27,851 nucleotides of DNA. Origin: Lachnospiraceae bacterium (GTDB taxonomy: Bacteria; Bacillota; Clostridia; Lachnospirales; Lachnospiraceae). The DNA lies in assembly GCA_900767585.1 (NCBI GenBank), contig CAAFZP010000087.1:1-27851 (forward strand). Reading direction: 5' to 3'. Below, one piece after another: positions 7,205-14,383 of the stretch. The notes below the pieces were generated by a model that worked only from the letters and a program-made list of their open reading frames with translations, searched no databases and had not been told where the DNA came from. The first letter of the stretch is position 1. Every line of letters begins with the position of its first letter. The translations under genes and the position numbers were made by a program.

Positions 7205-7795
7205 GTAGATGAAAAACAACAGACAATCGAAAAGATCAAGCAGGCGGCACTGGAGGAATTCTATGAGAATGGATATGCGAAAGCGAGTCTTCGTACGATA
7301 TGCCGACGTGCGGGCGTCACGACAGGGGCGATGTATTTTCATTTTGAAAATAAGGAAGCATTGCTTCGGGCAATCTTAGAGCCGCTGATGAAGCAGTATG
7401 AGCTGTTGCAGAAAACATTGATGCAGCAGGAATTACAGGAACCGGAGAATGGGGCGCAGCTGGATGTGCAGATGATGCGGTTTGTGCTCGAACATCGGCG
7501 CGAAGCGATTCTCGTGATGGAGAAGGTGCATGGAAGCTGCTATGAGCAGTATCGTTCGGTGATCGAGTCGATGATGGAGCAGGCAATCGAGACGTTTTAT
7601 AAGAGCAGGATGCTGGAACCGCCAGATCCGGCGCTCATTTCGATACTGGCGAAGGTTCGATTGGATGGATGTCTGGAGATATTGAAGGAAAATTATGATA
7701 TGGAATATAGTTTATATTTGACCGAGAAGATCGGCATTTATGCCGCCGGTGGAACTGAAAAATTAATACAGGACTTAAATGAGCTTCACGGCTGA
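7202..7795 (+). CDS. TetR/AcrR-family transcriptional repressor
   Basis: This 197-residue protein has the TetR helix-turn-helix in residues about 8-55 (IEKIKQAALEEFYENGYAKA, then RTICRRAGVTTGAMYFHFENKEALL). The rest is a ligand-binding helical domain without recognised specificity. An upstream TTG at 7163 is in frame, but it is the first base of the -35 element, so the ATG at 7202 is the first plausible start. No ribosome binding site precedes it, which suggests a leaderless or nearly leaderless message. The operator in its own promoter recurs before the GNAT gene at 5452, so it probably represses both. The stop codon lies in the loop of its terminator. Confidence 0.9.
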   Translation: MVDEKQQTIEKIKQAALEEFYENGYAKASLRTICRRAGVTTGAMYFHFENKEALLRAILEPLMKQYELLQKTLMQQELQEPENGAQLDVQMMRFVLEHRREAILVMEKVHGSCYEQYRSVIESMMEQAIETFYKSRMLEPPDPALISILAKVRLDGCLEILKENYDMEYSLYLTEKIGIYAAGGTEKLIQDLNELHG

Positions 7796-7816
7796 CCGCT
7801 GTGGAGCTCGTTTTTT
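7781..7816 (+). terminator. Intrinsic terminator of the first TetR gene
   Basis: GAGCTTCACGGC (7781-7792) pairs along all 12 positions with GCTGTGGAGCTC (7798-7809), using two G-T wobbles. The loop is 5 bases and contains the TetR stop codon. Six T residues follow at 7811-7816. Confidence 0.93.
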
Positions 7817-7819
7817 ATA

Positions 7820-7847
7820 ACATAACAAATAGTAACAACTGTTATGT
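7820..7847. promoter_or_regulatory. Inverted repeat upstream of the methyltransferase gene
   Basis: ACATAACA (7820-7827) and TGTTATGT (7840-7847) form a perfect inverted repeat with a 12-base spacer. The half-site CATAAC/GTTATG is the same as in the palindrome at 7189-7204 over the TetR start. It may be an operator; no clear -35/-10 pair was found in this gap. Confidence 0.4.
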
Positions 7848-7915
7848 CAAAAAACAATAAAAGTTTACCAGAATCAGGTAGAAGCAAGACTAATAAAAGG
7901 AAGAGAGGCAATCAC

Positions 7916-8719
7916 ATGAACGAAAAAACAAAAGTACAGGTACAGGGAGTTCCAGAGACAATGCTGCAGACATTATATGCGAGAGCACAGGAGTCGAAGA
8001 AACCGAACCATCATATCTACGATGAGCGGGCAATCGAGGTCGTATCCCGTCTGGATTATGATTTCTCCAAGGCGGAAAGTGACAAGGCGATGAGCTTGGG
8101 CGTAATTGCTCGTACAATCGTGCTTGATAAACTGGTCGGAGATTTTCTGTTTCATTATCCACACGCGGTTGTCCTGAATATTGCATGCGGTATGGATACA
8201 CGCTGTTATCGGATGGAAGGAAAATACGACCGCTGGTATAACATTGACTTGCCGGAGACGATGGCAGTTCGGAGTCGTTTCTTCGAGGAGCAGGGGCCAA
8301 TCTTCCAGATCGCAAAATCTGCTATGGACGCAAGCTATATGGATGATATCGAGTATCATGGCGAGCCGGTGCTGGTGATCATTGAGGGCTTGACGATGTA
8401 TCTGTCTGAGGCGGATGTCAAGCAGATGTTCGATATTCTGTACAAGCGGTTCCCGAAAGCAGTCGTACTTGTAGAGACGATGTCGCCGTTTGTAGTAAAG
8501 CATATCAAGGAGAAATCCATCGAGAAGAGTGCGGCAAAGTTTTCATGGGGCGTGAAAAATGGTGCCGCATTGGAACAGGTAATTCCTCGTTTTAAGAATA
8601 AGCGTGATGTAAGTCTGGTTGAGGGGATGAAAGTATTGATGCCGATTTACAAGGTGCTTGGAAAGATTCCTGCTGTGCGGAATTTCTCAAATAAAATCTG
8701 TGTGATGGAGAAAAAGTGA
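7916..8719 (+). CDS. Class I SAM-dependent methyltransferase, PPM1/LCM type
   Basis: This 267-residue protein resembles the leucine carboxyl methyltransferase/Tcm O-methyltransferase family (COG3315), which transfers methyl groups from S-adenosylmethionine to carboxyl or hydroxyl groups of small molecules. The SAM-binding motif VVLNIACGMDTRCYR (residues 85-99) corresponds to the family pattern with GxDTRxxR. The acidic strand end YNIDLPE and the motif EGLTMYL are also typical. I chose the ATG at 7916 over an in-frame ATG at 7844: AAAGGAAGAGAGG (7896-7908) is a good ribosome binding site, and the extra 24 residues are low-complexity and basic. Substrate unknown. It may be read independently of the TetR gene, since a strong terminator separates them. 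Confidence 0.85.
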   Translation: MNEKTKVQVQGVPETMLQTLYARAQESKKPNHHIYDERAIEVVSRLDYDFSKAESDKAMSLGVIARTIVLDKLVGDFLFHYPHAVVLNIACGMDTRCYRMEGKYDRWYNIDLPETMAVRSRFFEEQGPIFQIAKSAMDASYMDDIEYHGEPVLVIIEGLTMYLSEADVKQMFDILYKRFPKAVVLVETMSPFVVKHIKEKSIEKSAAKFSWGVKNGAALEQVIPRFKNKRDVSLVEGMKVLMPIYKVLGKIPAVRNFSNKICVMEKK

Positions 8720-8733
8720 TTTGAATTAAATAC

Positions 8734-8783
8734 TTGACAAATAAACGACCGTTTACTAAAGTGAAAATGTAAACGATCGTTTA
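8734..8783 (+). promoter_or_regulatory. Promoter with two TetR operators for the TetR2-GNAT2 operon
   Basis: TTGACA (8734-8739) and TAAAGT (8757-8762) are separated by 17 bases. Two 14-bp operators are present: TAAACGACCGTTTA (8742-8755) between the -35 and -10, and the perfect palindrome TAAACGATCGTTTA (8770-8783) just after the start point. Their centres are 28 bp apart. The AAACG-N2-CGTTT pattern is a common TetR-family operator type. Confidence 0.85.
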
Positions 8784-8804
8784 TTTTACGTGGAGGATAT
8801 TCGA

Positions 8805-9392
8805 ATGAGTAATAGAAAAGAAGAAATATTAATTGTGGCGTTGCATCTGTTTGCCAGAGATGGGTATGAGGCTGTCTCGGTCAGCCAGATTGCAGGAGAA
8901 CTTGCGATGACGAAAGGTGCATTATACCGCCATTATAAGAGCAAGAGAGATATTTTTGACTGTATTGTAAAGCGGATGGAACAGCAGGATCGTGATCAGG
9001 CGTCGGAGTATGACATGCCGGAGGATGAGAGAGAAGAGATGCCTGAACAGTATGAGACAGTGTCTCTGGATGATTTTGCGAAATATAGTAAGTCCATGTT
9101 TGAATACTGGACAGAGGATGATTTCGCAGCATCATTTCGGAAGATGCTGACAATCGAGCAGTTCCGCAGTGAAGAGATGCAGAAATTATATCAGCAGTAT
9201 CTGGCAGCGGGACCTGCGTCCTATGTGAAAGATTTGTTTGAAAGTATGGGAATTGCAGATTCCGCAGAGAAAGCAGTTCAGTTTTATGCAATGATGTATT
9301 TCTATTACAGTGTTTATGATGGCGCAGAGGATAAGGAACAGGTAAAAAGGGAATTTGAAGCAACATTAAAACATATGGTGCGGGAATTTTGA
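8805..9392 (+). CDS. TetR/AcrR-family transcriptional repressor (second)
   Basis: This 195-residue regulator has its helix-turn-helix in residues about 5-50, including VSVSQIAGELAMTKGALYRHY. The C-terminal ligand domain has aromatic clusters but no known specificity. I chose the ATG at 8805 over a GTG at 8790, because that GTG is part of the GGAGGA ribosome binding site (8792-8797). Two matching palindromes in its promoter suggest autorepression. A GNAT gene follows 16 bases after the stop, in the same operon, so the ligand is probably related to the substrate of that enzyme. Confidence 0.93.
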   Translation: MSNRKEEILIVALHLFARDGYEAVSVSQIAGELAMTKGALYRHYKSKRDIFDCIVKRMEQQDRDQASEYDMPEDEREEMPEQYETVSLDDFAKYSKSMFEYWTEDDFAASFRKMLTIEQFRSEEMQKLYQQYLAAGPASYVKDLFESMGIADSAEKAVQFYAMMYFYYSVYDGAEDKEQVKREFEATLKHMVREF

Positions 9393-9408
9393 AAAGGAGA
9401 GATCAATC

Positions 9409-10032
9409 ATGAAGAATCATATAGTAATCCGTTTGGAAGAAAAAAGTGAATACCGCGAAGTGGAAAATCTAGTCAGAGACAGCTTCTGGAATGTATATCG
9501 TCCGGGATGCCAGGAACATTATGTTCTTAACCAGCTCCGAAATGATCCGGCGTTTGTACCGGAGCTTGATTTTGTGATGTATCAGGATGGAGAACTTATC
9601 GGGCAGAACATATTTGTGAGGACGGCAATCACAGCAGATGACGGAAGAAGCATTCCGATTATGACGATGGGACCAATCTGCATCAGGAATGAATATAAGC
9701 GGAAAGGATATGGAAAAATCCTGCTTGATTATTCATTAGAGAAGGCGGCAGAACTTGGCTGCGGAGCATTGTGCTTTGAAGGGAATATTGATTTCTATGG
9801 GAAGAGTGGTTTTCGGCAGGCAAGTGAGCATGGAATCCGTTATCATGGATTGCCGGAGGGGGAAGATGCATCCTTCTTTCTGTGCAAGGAGCTGACACCG
9901 GGGTATCTGGATGGTATTACCGGAGAGTATGCAACACCGGAAGGGTATCTGGTGGATGCGCAGGAAGCCGAAGAATTTGACAAGCAGTTTCCATATAAAG
10001 AGAAAAAGAAATTGCCGGGACAGATTTTTTAA
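9409..10032 (+). CDS. GNAT-family N-acetyltransferase (YhbS type)
   Basis: This 207-residue acetyltransferase has the N-terminal pattern of the YhbS group (VIRLEEKSEYREVENLVRDS) and the acetyl-CoA loop KRKGYGKILLDYSLEKA at about residues 98-114, with the strand IMTMGPICI before it. YhbS-type proteins are predicted acetyltransferases of broad, mostly unproven specificity. The ribosome binding site AAAGGAGA precedes the start by about 9 bases. The gene is co-transcribed with the second TetR gene, so expression should rise when that repressor binds its ligand. Confidence 0.9.
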   Translation: MKNHIVIRLEEKSEYREVENLVRDSFWNVYRPGCQEHYVLNQLRNDPAFVPELDFVMYQDGELIGQNIFVRTAITADDGRSIPIMTMGPICIRNEYKRKGYGKILLDYSLEKAAELGCGALCFEGNIDFYGKSGFRQASEHGIRYHGLPEGEDASFFLCKELTPGYLDGITGEYATPEGYLVDAQEAEEFDKQFPYKEKKKLPGQIF

Positions 10033-10038
10033 TATGAA

Positions 10039-10173
10039 ATGTCAGCAGTTGGATTCAGTATGTTTCCGTTGAGCGACAGCGTGTATGTAGGTACATTTCA
10101 GGATAAGATGCTTATTTTCTCAACAGCGGTATTAGAAAGGACGAAAACATGGCTTCAAGCAAAGAATATTTAG
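10039..10173 (+). other. Short open frame, possible gene remnant
   Basis: This 44-codon frame begins MSAVGFSMFPLSD and ends inside the TfoX-N gene. Its first residues faintly resemble the start of YkoF/MTH1187-type thiamine-binding proteins, but nothing after them does. No ribosome binding site is visible. It is either noncoding leader or a relic of a displaced gene. Confidence 0.2.
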
Positions 10174-10475
10174 AATTTATATTAGGGCAGTTATCTGATT
10201 TAGAAGAAATCAATTATCGTGCAATGATGGGAGAATATATCATATATTATCGGGGCAGGATTGTCGGAGGCATATATGATGACAGGTTACTTGTGAAACC
10301 GACAAAATCGGCAGTTTCTTATTTGGCAACTGTGACTTATGAATTACCATATAAAGGGGCAAAAGAGATGCTTTTAGTAGAAGATGTTGACAGTAAAGAA
10401 TATCTGGCAGGGCTTTTTCGAGCAATGTATGACGAATTGCCGGTTCATAAATCAAACAACAAAAGAAATTCTTGA
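10149..10475 (+). CDS. TfoX/Sxy N-terminal domain protein
   Basis: This 108-residue protein is a stand-alone TfoX N-terminal domain. The segment YRAMMGEYIIYYRGRIVGGIYDD and the following LLVKPT match the family pattern of a conserved G-Y core with a small beta sheet. In Proteobacteria full-length TfoX/Sxy controls competence genes with CRP. Short single-domain versions in Firmicutes have no established role, so no competence function should be assumed. AAAGGA at about 10136-10141 is a fair ribosome binding site. The basic, low-complexity tail is ordinary. Confidence 0.85.
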   Translation: MASSKEYLEFILGQLSDLEEINYRAMMGEYIIYYRGRIVGGIYDDRLLVKPTKSAVSYLATVTYELPYKGAKEMLLVEDVDSKEYLAGLFRAMYDELPVHKSNNKRNS

Positions 10476-10507
10476 ATAATCAGTAATGGTGAGGCATTTA
10501 TTTGTTT

Positions 10508-10588
10508 TAGACAATAGGCAGTTCGCTGTGCTATACTGAAAAACACAAGCATGTTATTTTGTTAGCAGATGAAGTTATGGAATAACAT
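10508..10588 (+). promoter_or_regulatory. Promoter and candidate operator of the LysR gene
   Basis: TAGACA (10508-10513) and TATACT (10532-10537) are separated by 18 bases, and the -10 is extended (TGCTATACT). Downstream, ATGTTAT (10551-10557) and ATAACAT (10582-10588) form a wide inverted repeat, with an inner GTTAT-N3-ATAAC (10574-10586). This would be a reasonable autoregulatory LysR site, but it is not proven. Confidence 0.55.
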
Positions 10589-10614
10589 TATTTCATGAAT
10601 AGCAAGGAGAACAA

Positions 10615-11496
10615 ATGCAAATGGAGCTTCGGGTATTACGCTATTTTCTGACCGTGGCGAAGGAGCAGAGCTTCACGAAAGCGGCAGAGCAATTACATAT
10701 CACACAGCCAACATTGTCAAGACAGCTCGCGGCATTGGAGGAAGAGCTTGGAACAACGCTGTTCAACCGTGGCGGGCGGAATGTTATGCTGACCGACGAG
10801 GGAATCCTGCTCAAGCGGCGTGCACTTGAAATCATCGATCTCGAAGACAAGATCCGGGAGGAATTCAAGGAAAGCCAGGTTGTCGATGGAACAATCACGA
10901 TTGGATGTGGCGAGTTTGCGGCAGTGGAGATATTGGCACAGATCTGTGAGCGGTACCGGGCGAAATATCCGATGGTTCAGATCCGGGTGCATACCGGAAC
11001 GGCAGATACGATCTATGAGATGATGAACAAAGGACTGGTAGACATCGGGCTCTACATGGAGCCGGTGAATCTGGAAGGGCTGGATTACATCCGTTTCCCG
11101 GAGAGCGACCACTGGGTTGTTGGCATGCGACCGGATGACCCGCTGGCAGAAAAACCATATATTACGAAAGAGGACTTATTGACATTGCCGCTGATATTGC
11201 CGGAGCGATCGGGCGTACAAAGTGAGCTTGCAAACTGGTTTGGCAAGGATTTTACAAAGCTGAACATAGCATTTACAAGCAATCTCGGCACAAATGCAGC
11301 AATCCTGGCGATGCAGGGACTTGGTTATCCAATCTCCATTGAGGGTGCCGGTAGATACTGGCGATCCGACTTACTTGTACAGAAAAAGTTGTTCCCGGAG
11401 ATAGCGGCTGGCACTGTGATCGCATGGCGCAGGAACATTCCGTACGCGCAAGCTGTCCTCAAATTCATTGACGAGATCAATGCCTTTCAAGCATGA
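10615..11496 (+). CDS. LysR-family transcriptional regulator
   Basis: This 293-residue protein has the N-terminal winged helix-turn-helix (residues 3-62; SFTKAAEQLHITQPTLSRQL then EEELGTTLFNR) and a C-terminal periplasmic-binding-like effector domain (about 90-290, starting DGTITIGCGE). The length is typical. The start has AAGGAG at 10604-10609. A degenerate second copy of its last 13 codons lies at 12884-12923, beyond the ATPase gene and just before the flavodoxin operon. That suggests this LysR or a close relative was once directly next to the flavodoxin genes and may regulate them. The effector is unknown. Confidence 0.93.
   Translation: MQMELRVLRYFLTVAKEQSFTKAAEQLHITQPTLSRQLAALEEELGTTLFNRGGRNVMLTDEGILLKRRALEIIDLEDKIREEFKESQVVDGTITIGCGEFAAVEILAQICERYRAKYPMVQIRVHTGTADTIYEMMNKGLVDIGLYMEPVNLEGLDYIRFPESDHWVVGMRPDDPLAEKPYITKEDLLTLPLILPERSGVQSELANWFGKDFTKLNIAFTSNLGTNAAILAMQGLGYPISIEGAGRYWRSDLLVQKKLFPEIAAGTVIAWRRNIPYAQAVLKFIDEINAFQA
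11457..11496 (+). repeat. LysR 3' end, copy A of a 40-bp direct repeat
   Basis: These 40 bases encode LKFIDEINAFQA and the stop. The segment at 12884-12923 matches at 36 of 40 positions; the four differences keep the protein almost unchanged (F=F, D to E, Q=Q, stop=stop). Confidence 0.8.
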
Positions 11497-11544
11497 TAAT
11501 CCTTACATAAAAAAGTGCAAAGACACATAAATTAGTAATAGCTA

Positions 11545-11573
11545 TTGAAGAATAAATAATTTAGCTGTAAAAT
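11545..11573 (+). promoter_or_regulatory. Promoter of the first AAA+DUF4143 ATPase
   Basis: TTGAAG (11545-11550) and TAAAAT (11568-11573) are separated by 17 bases in an A+T-rich gap. The start codon is about 47 bases downstream. Confidence 0.65.
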
Positions 11574-11619
11574 AACATTACTAAAATTCGTGCAATGCAC
11601 AAAAATAGGAAGTAATGAA

Positions 11620-12873
11620 ATGGAGATTAAAAGAGATTCCTACCTTGAACAGTTAAAGATAAGAAAAGATAACGGAATGATTAAGATTATCACGGGAATT
11701 AGGAGATGCGGCAAATCATTCCTGTTATTTGTGTTGTTTAGGAAATATTTATTGGAAAGTGGCGTAGATAATGACCATATTATTGAGATTGCTTTAGATG
11801 GCATTGAAAATGAGGAGCTACGAGATCCAAAGAAGTGTTATCAGTATATAAAAGATGCAATGAAAGATGACCGGAAGTATTACCTGCTCTTAGATGAAGT
11901 ACAGTTTATGCCACGATTTGAGGAAGTGCTGAACAGTCTGCTTCGTATCAGCAATATAGATGTATATGTGACCGGAAGTAACTCTAAGTTTTTATCCAGC
12001 GATATTGTAACGGAATTTAGAGGCAGAGGAGATGAAATCAGAATTTATCCGTTATCCTTTTCGGAGTTCTATGCAGCTTTTGATGGAGATTATGAAGATG
12101 CCTGGGAGGAGTATATTATATACGGTGGCTTGCCGCAGGTAGCACAATTTTCTGTGGAACGCCAAAAAGCGGAGTATCTTAAGAATATTTTTAACAATGT
12201 TTATATCAGAGATGTGGTAGAGCGAAACAGAATTCAGAATGTTGATGAAATTAATACTTTGGTGGATATTCTCGCTTCTGCTATAGGAGCACCCACCAAT
12301 CCGACTAAGATATCCAATACCTTTAAAAGTGAACGGGATATCAATTACAGCAATAAAACTATATCCAATCATATAGATTATCTTGCAGAGGCATTTTTAA
12401 TTTCTAAAGCGAACCGGTATGATATTAAGGGTAGAAAATATGTGGGAGCAAATTTGAAATACTATTTTTCAGATATAGGACTTAGAAATGCCAGACTGAA
12501 TTTCAGACAACAGGAGCCGACGCATATTATGGAGAACATTGTTTATAATGAGCTGCTTGTGCGTGGTTACAATGTGGATGTTGGTATTGTGGATGTATTT
12601 GCAAAGAATAGTGAGGGAAAGAGAGTTCATAAGCAGTTAGAGGTTGATTTTGTAGTGAATCAGGGAAGTCAGAGATATTATATTCAGGTAGCTTATGATA
12701 TGTCTTCTGAGGAAAAACAGATACAGGAATTTAATTCATTCCGAAACATTCCGGATTCATTTAAGAAGATTGTTATAGTGAATGGAACGAAAAAGCCTTG
12801 GAGAAATGAGGAAGGTTTTGTGATTATGGGCATGAAGTATTTTCTGCTTAATGTAGACAGTTTGGAGTTTTAG
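11620..12873 (+). CDS. AAA-family ATPase with DUF4143 domain (first)
   Basis: This 417-residue protein has an AAA_14 ATPase core, with Walker A GIRRCGKS at residues 26-33 and Walker B LLLDEVQ at about 89-95, followed by TGSNSKFLSSDI and RGRGDEIRIYPLSFSEF. The C-terminal DUF4143 region holds a nuclease-like E-x-DFVV...YYIQVAYD pattern. The family is very common and mobile in Lachnospiraceae and Bacteroidales, but its function is unknown. I chose the ATG at 11620 because AGGAAG lies 8 bases upstream; an in-frame ATG at 11590 has no ribosome binding site. Base composition is visibly more A+T-rich than in its neighbours, and copies of the LysR 3' end flank it, which points to acquisition by insertion. 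Confidence 0.9.
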   Translation: MEIKRDSYLEQLKIRKDNGMIKIITGIRRCGKSFLLFVLFRKYLLESGVDNDHIIEIALDGIENEELRDPKKCYQYIKDAMKDDRKYYLLLDEVQFMPRFEEVLNSLLRISNIDVYVTGSNSKFLSSDIVTEFRGRGDEIRIYPLSFSEFYAAFDGDYEDAWEEYIIYGGLPQVAQFSVERQKAEYLKNIFNNVYIRDVVERNRIQNVDEINTLVDILASAIGAPTNPTKISNTFKSERDINYSNKTISNHIDYLAEAFLISKANRYDIKGRKYVGANLKYYFSDIGLRNARLNFRQQEPTHIMENIVYNELLVRGYNVDVGIVDVFAKNSEGKRVHKQLEVDFVVNQGSQRYYIQVAYDMSSEEKQIQEFNSFRNIPDSFKKIVIVNGTKKPWRNEEGFVIMGMKYFLLNVDSLEF

Positions 12874-12883
12874 GATAACGGTA

Positions 12884-12923
12884 CCTCAAATTTATTGAAG
12901 AGATCAATGCCTTTCAGGCATAA
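12884..12923 (+). pseudogene. Remnant of a LysR gene 3' end (copy B)
   Basis: These bases read LKFIEEINAFQA and stop, matching the last 12 residues and stop codon of the LysR gene at 10615-11496. Nothing upstream of 12884 resembles the rest of that gene. The differences from copy A are mostly at third codon positions, so this is a fragment of a diverged LysR gene and not a fresh target duplication. Confidence 0.75.
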
Positions 12924-12974
12924 AAAGCGATTCAACACAAGTATTAGACATAATAGAACACAAAAATTATAATC

Positions 12975-13007
12975 AAGGTGTAGAAAGAAAAATCCTACAC
13001 CTTTTTT
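12975..13007 (+). terminator. Intrinsic terminator after the first ATPase
   Basis: AAGGTGTAG (12975-12983) pairs perfectly with CTACACCTT (12995-13003), with an 11-base loop and six T residues (13002-13007). Confidence 0.9.
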
Positions 13008-13012
13008 AGTGG

Positions 13013-13040
13013 TTGTTAACAGTGTTGTGGAGCATATAGT
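13013..13040 (+). promoter_or_regulatory. Promoter of the flavodoxin operon
   Basis: TTGTTA (13013-13018) and TATAGT (13035-13040) are separated by 16 bases. The ribosome binding site AAGGAGG follows directly at 13041-13047, so the untranslated leader would be very short. Confidence 0.55.
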
Positions 13041-13054
13041 AAGGAGGATAAGAA

Positions 13055-13525
13055 ATGAGCAAAAAATTAGTCGCATATTTTAGTGCAAGTGGAATTACAA
13101 GAAATGTCGCAAAGATGGTAGCAGAGGCAGCTGGCGCGGACCTGTACGAGATCACCCCGAAGGAAGCCTACACAAAGGCAGACTTAAACTGGATGGATAA
13201 GAAATCAAGAAGCAGCGTGGAGATGGCAGACAAGAAGATTCGTCCGGAAATCACAGACACCGACGCGAAGATTGCAGAGTATGACGAGATCTTCCTTGGT
13301 TTCCCAATCTGGTGGTATGTAGCACCAACGATTATTAACACATTCCTGGAGAAATATGATTTTACAGGCAAGAAGATCGTGCTGTTCGCAACATCCGGCG
13401 GAAGTGGATTTGGAAATACGGTAAAGGAGTTGCAGCCATCCGCACCGGGCGCACAGTTTGTCGAGGGTAAGCTGCTCAACCATGCAAATAAGAAGGAAAT
13501 CGAAGAACTGGTAACAGAATTTTAG
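13055..13525 (+). CDS. Flavodoxin
   Basis: This 156-residue protein is a short-chain flavodoxin (Flavodoxin_4 type), a cytoplasmic FMN electron carrier. The phosphate-binding loop SASGIT spans residues 10-15, and the aromatic FMN-stacking segment GFPIWWYVAP is at about 82-91. Most relatives are annotated as electron donors or quinone-type reductases of unknown partner. The AAGGAGG ribosome binding site is 7 bases from the ATG. It is the first gene of an operon with the CMD-cupin gene (13 bases apart) and perhaps the aldo/keto reductase. Confidence 0.93.
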   Translation: MSKKLVAYFSASGITRNVAKMVAEAAGADLYEITPKEAYTKADLNWMDKKSRSSVEMADKKIRPEITDTDAKIAEYDEIFLGFPIWWYVAPTIINTFLEKYDFTGKKIVLFATSGGSGFGNTVKELQPSAPGAQFVEGKLLNHANKKEIEELVTEF

Positions 13526-13538
13526 GAAGGATAAGAAC

Positions 13539-14306
13539 ATGGCAAAGATTACACAGACAGCAGGCAGAAATGCACTCGGAAAATTTGCTCCGCAGTTTGC
13601 ACATTTTAACGATGATGTATTATTTGGAGAGAACTGGAACAACGAGGATATTGATGTCAAGACACGAAGCATCATTACCGTAGTCGCACTTATGGCACAG
13701 GGGATCACGGATTCTTCTCTGAAATTTCATTTACAGAATGCGAAAGCACATGGTGTGACACAGAAGGAAATCGCTGCGATCATCACCCATGTAGCATTTT
13801 ATGCCGGATGGCCAAATGGATGGGCCGTATTCAATCTGGCAAAGGAAGTCTGGGATGTGGATGAAGGCGACCTGCCTTATGAAGATCCGGCGATGCGTGC
13901 GCATGCAAAGAAAATGGTATTTCCAATCGGACAGCCAAACGATGCATTTGCACAGTATTTTATCGGACAGAGTTATCTGGCACCGGTATCCACCAGTCAG
14001 GTTGGAATCTTCAATGTCACATTTGAGCCGGGCTGCAGGAACAACTGGCATATCCATCATGCAAAGAGCGGTGGCGGACAGATTCTTGTATGCGTAGCCG
14101 GACGTGGATATTATCAGGAAGAGGGCAAAGAAGCCATCGAGCTGAAACCGGGCGACTGCATCAACATTCCGGCAGAGGTTAAGCATTGGCATGGCGCTGC
14201 ACCGGATAGCTGGTTCAGCCATCTGGCAGTGGAAGTACCGGGCGAGGAGACATCCAATGAGTGGTGCGAGCCGGTAACAGATGAGGAATATGGTAAGTTA
14301 AAATAA
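13539..14306 (+). CDS. Carboxymuconolactone decarboxylase-like domain fused to a cupin
   Basis: This 255-residue protein joins an all-helical CMD/AhpD-like domain (about residues 15-105, with RSIITVVALMAQG and IAAIITHVAFYAGWPN) to a C-terminal cupin_2 barrel (about 150-240). The cupin metal ligands are visible as His171, His173 and His216 or His218 (HIHH and KHWHG). The CMD half lacks the CxxC pair of AhpD, so a peroxidase function is unlikely. Such fusions are common next to flavodoxins and aldo/keto reductases; the reaction is not known. The start has AGGAAGGA just upstream. Confidence 0.9.
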   Translation: MAKITQTAGRNALGKFAPQFAHFNDDVLFGENWNNEDIDVKTRSIITVVALMAQGITDSSLKFHLQNAKAHGVTQKEIAAIITHVAFYAGWPNGWAVFNLAKEVWDVDEGDLPYEDPAMRAHAKKMVFPIGQPNDAFAQYFIGQSYLAPVSTSQVGIFNVTFEPGCRNNWHIHHAKSGGGQILVCVAGRGYYQEEGKEAIELKPGDCINIPAEVKHWHGAAPDSWFSHLAVEVPGEETSNEWCEPVTDEEYGKLK

Positions 14307-14319
14307 AACATTTAGGATT

Positions 14320-14361
14320 GCAGGTGATTGCGCGGAGTGGTAAATAACGGCAATCACTTGC
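14320..14361 (+). other. Hairpin between the CMD-cupin and aldo/keto reductase genes
   Basis: GCAGGTGATTGC (14320-14331) pairs with GCAATCACTTGC (14350-14361) over 12 bp with one G-T wobble and an 18-base loop. TTGTTT follows, too broken for a strong terminator. It may attenuate transcription or set a processing point within the operon. Confidence 0.6.
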
Positions 14362-14383
14362 TTGTTTACAGGAGGGTTTATAC

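Noticed and set aside
10149..10475. Competence regulator
   Set aside because: Only the N-terminal TfoX domain is present, and the competence role is known from Proteobacteria with CRP, not from Clostridia.
13013..13030. Rex-type operator before the flavodoxin gene
   Set aside because: TTGTTAA matches a half-site, but the second arm fits at only one of seven positions.
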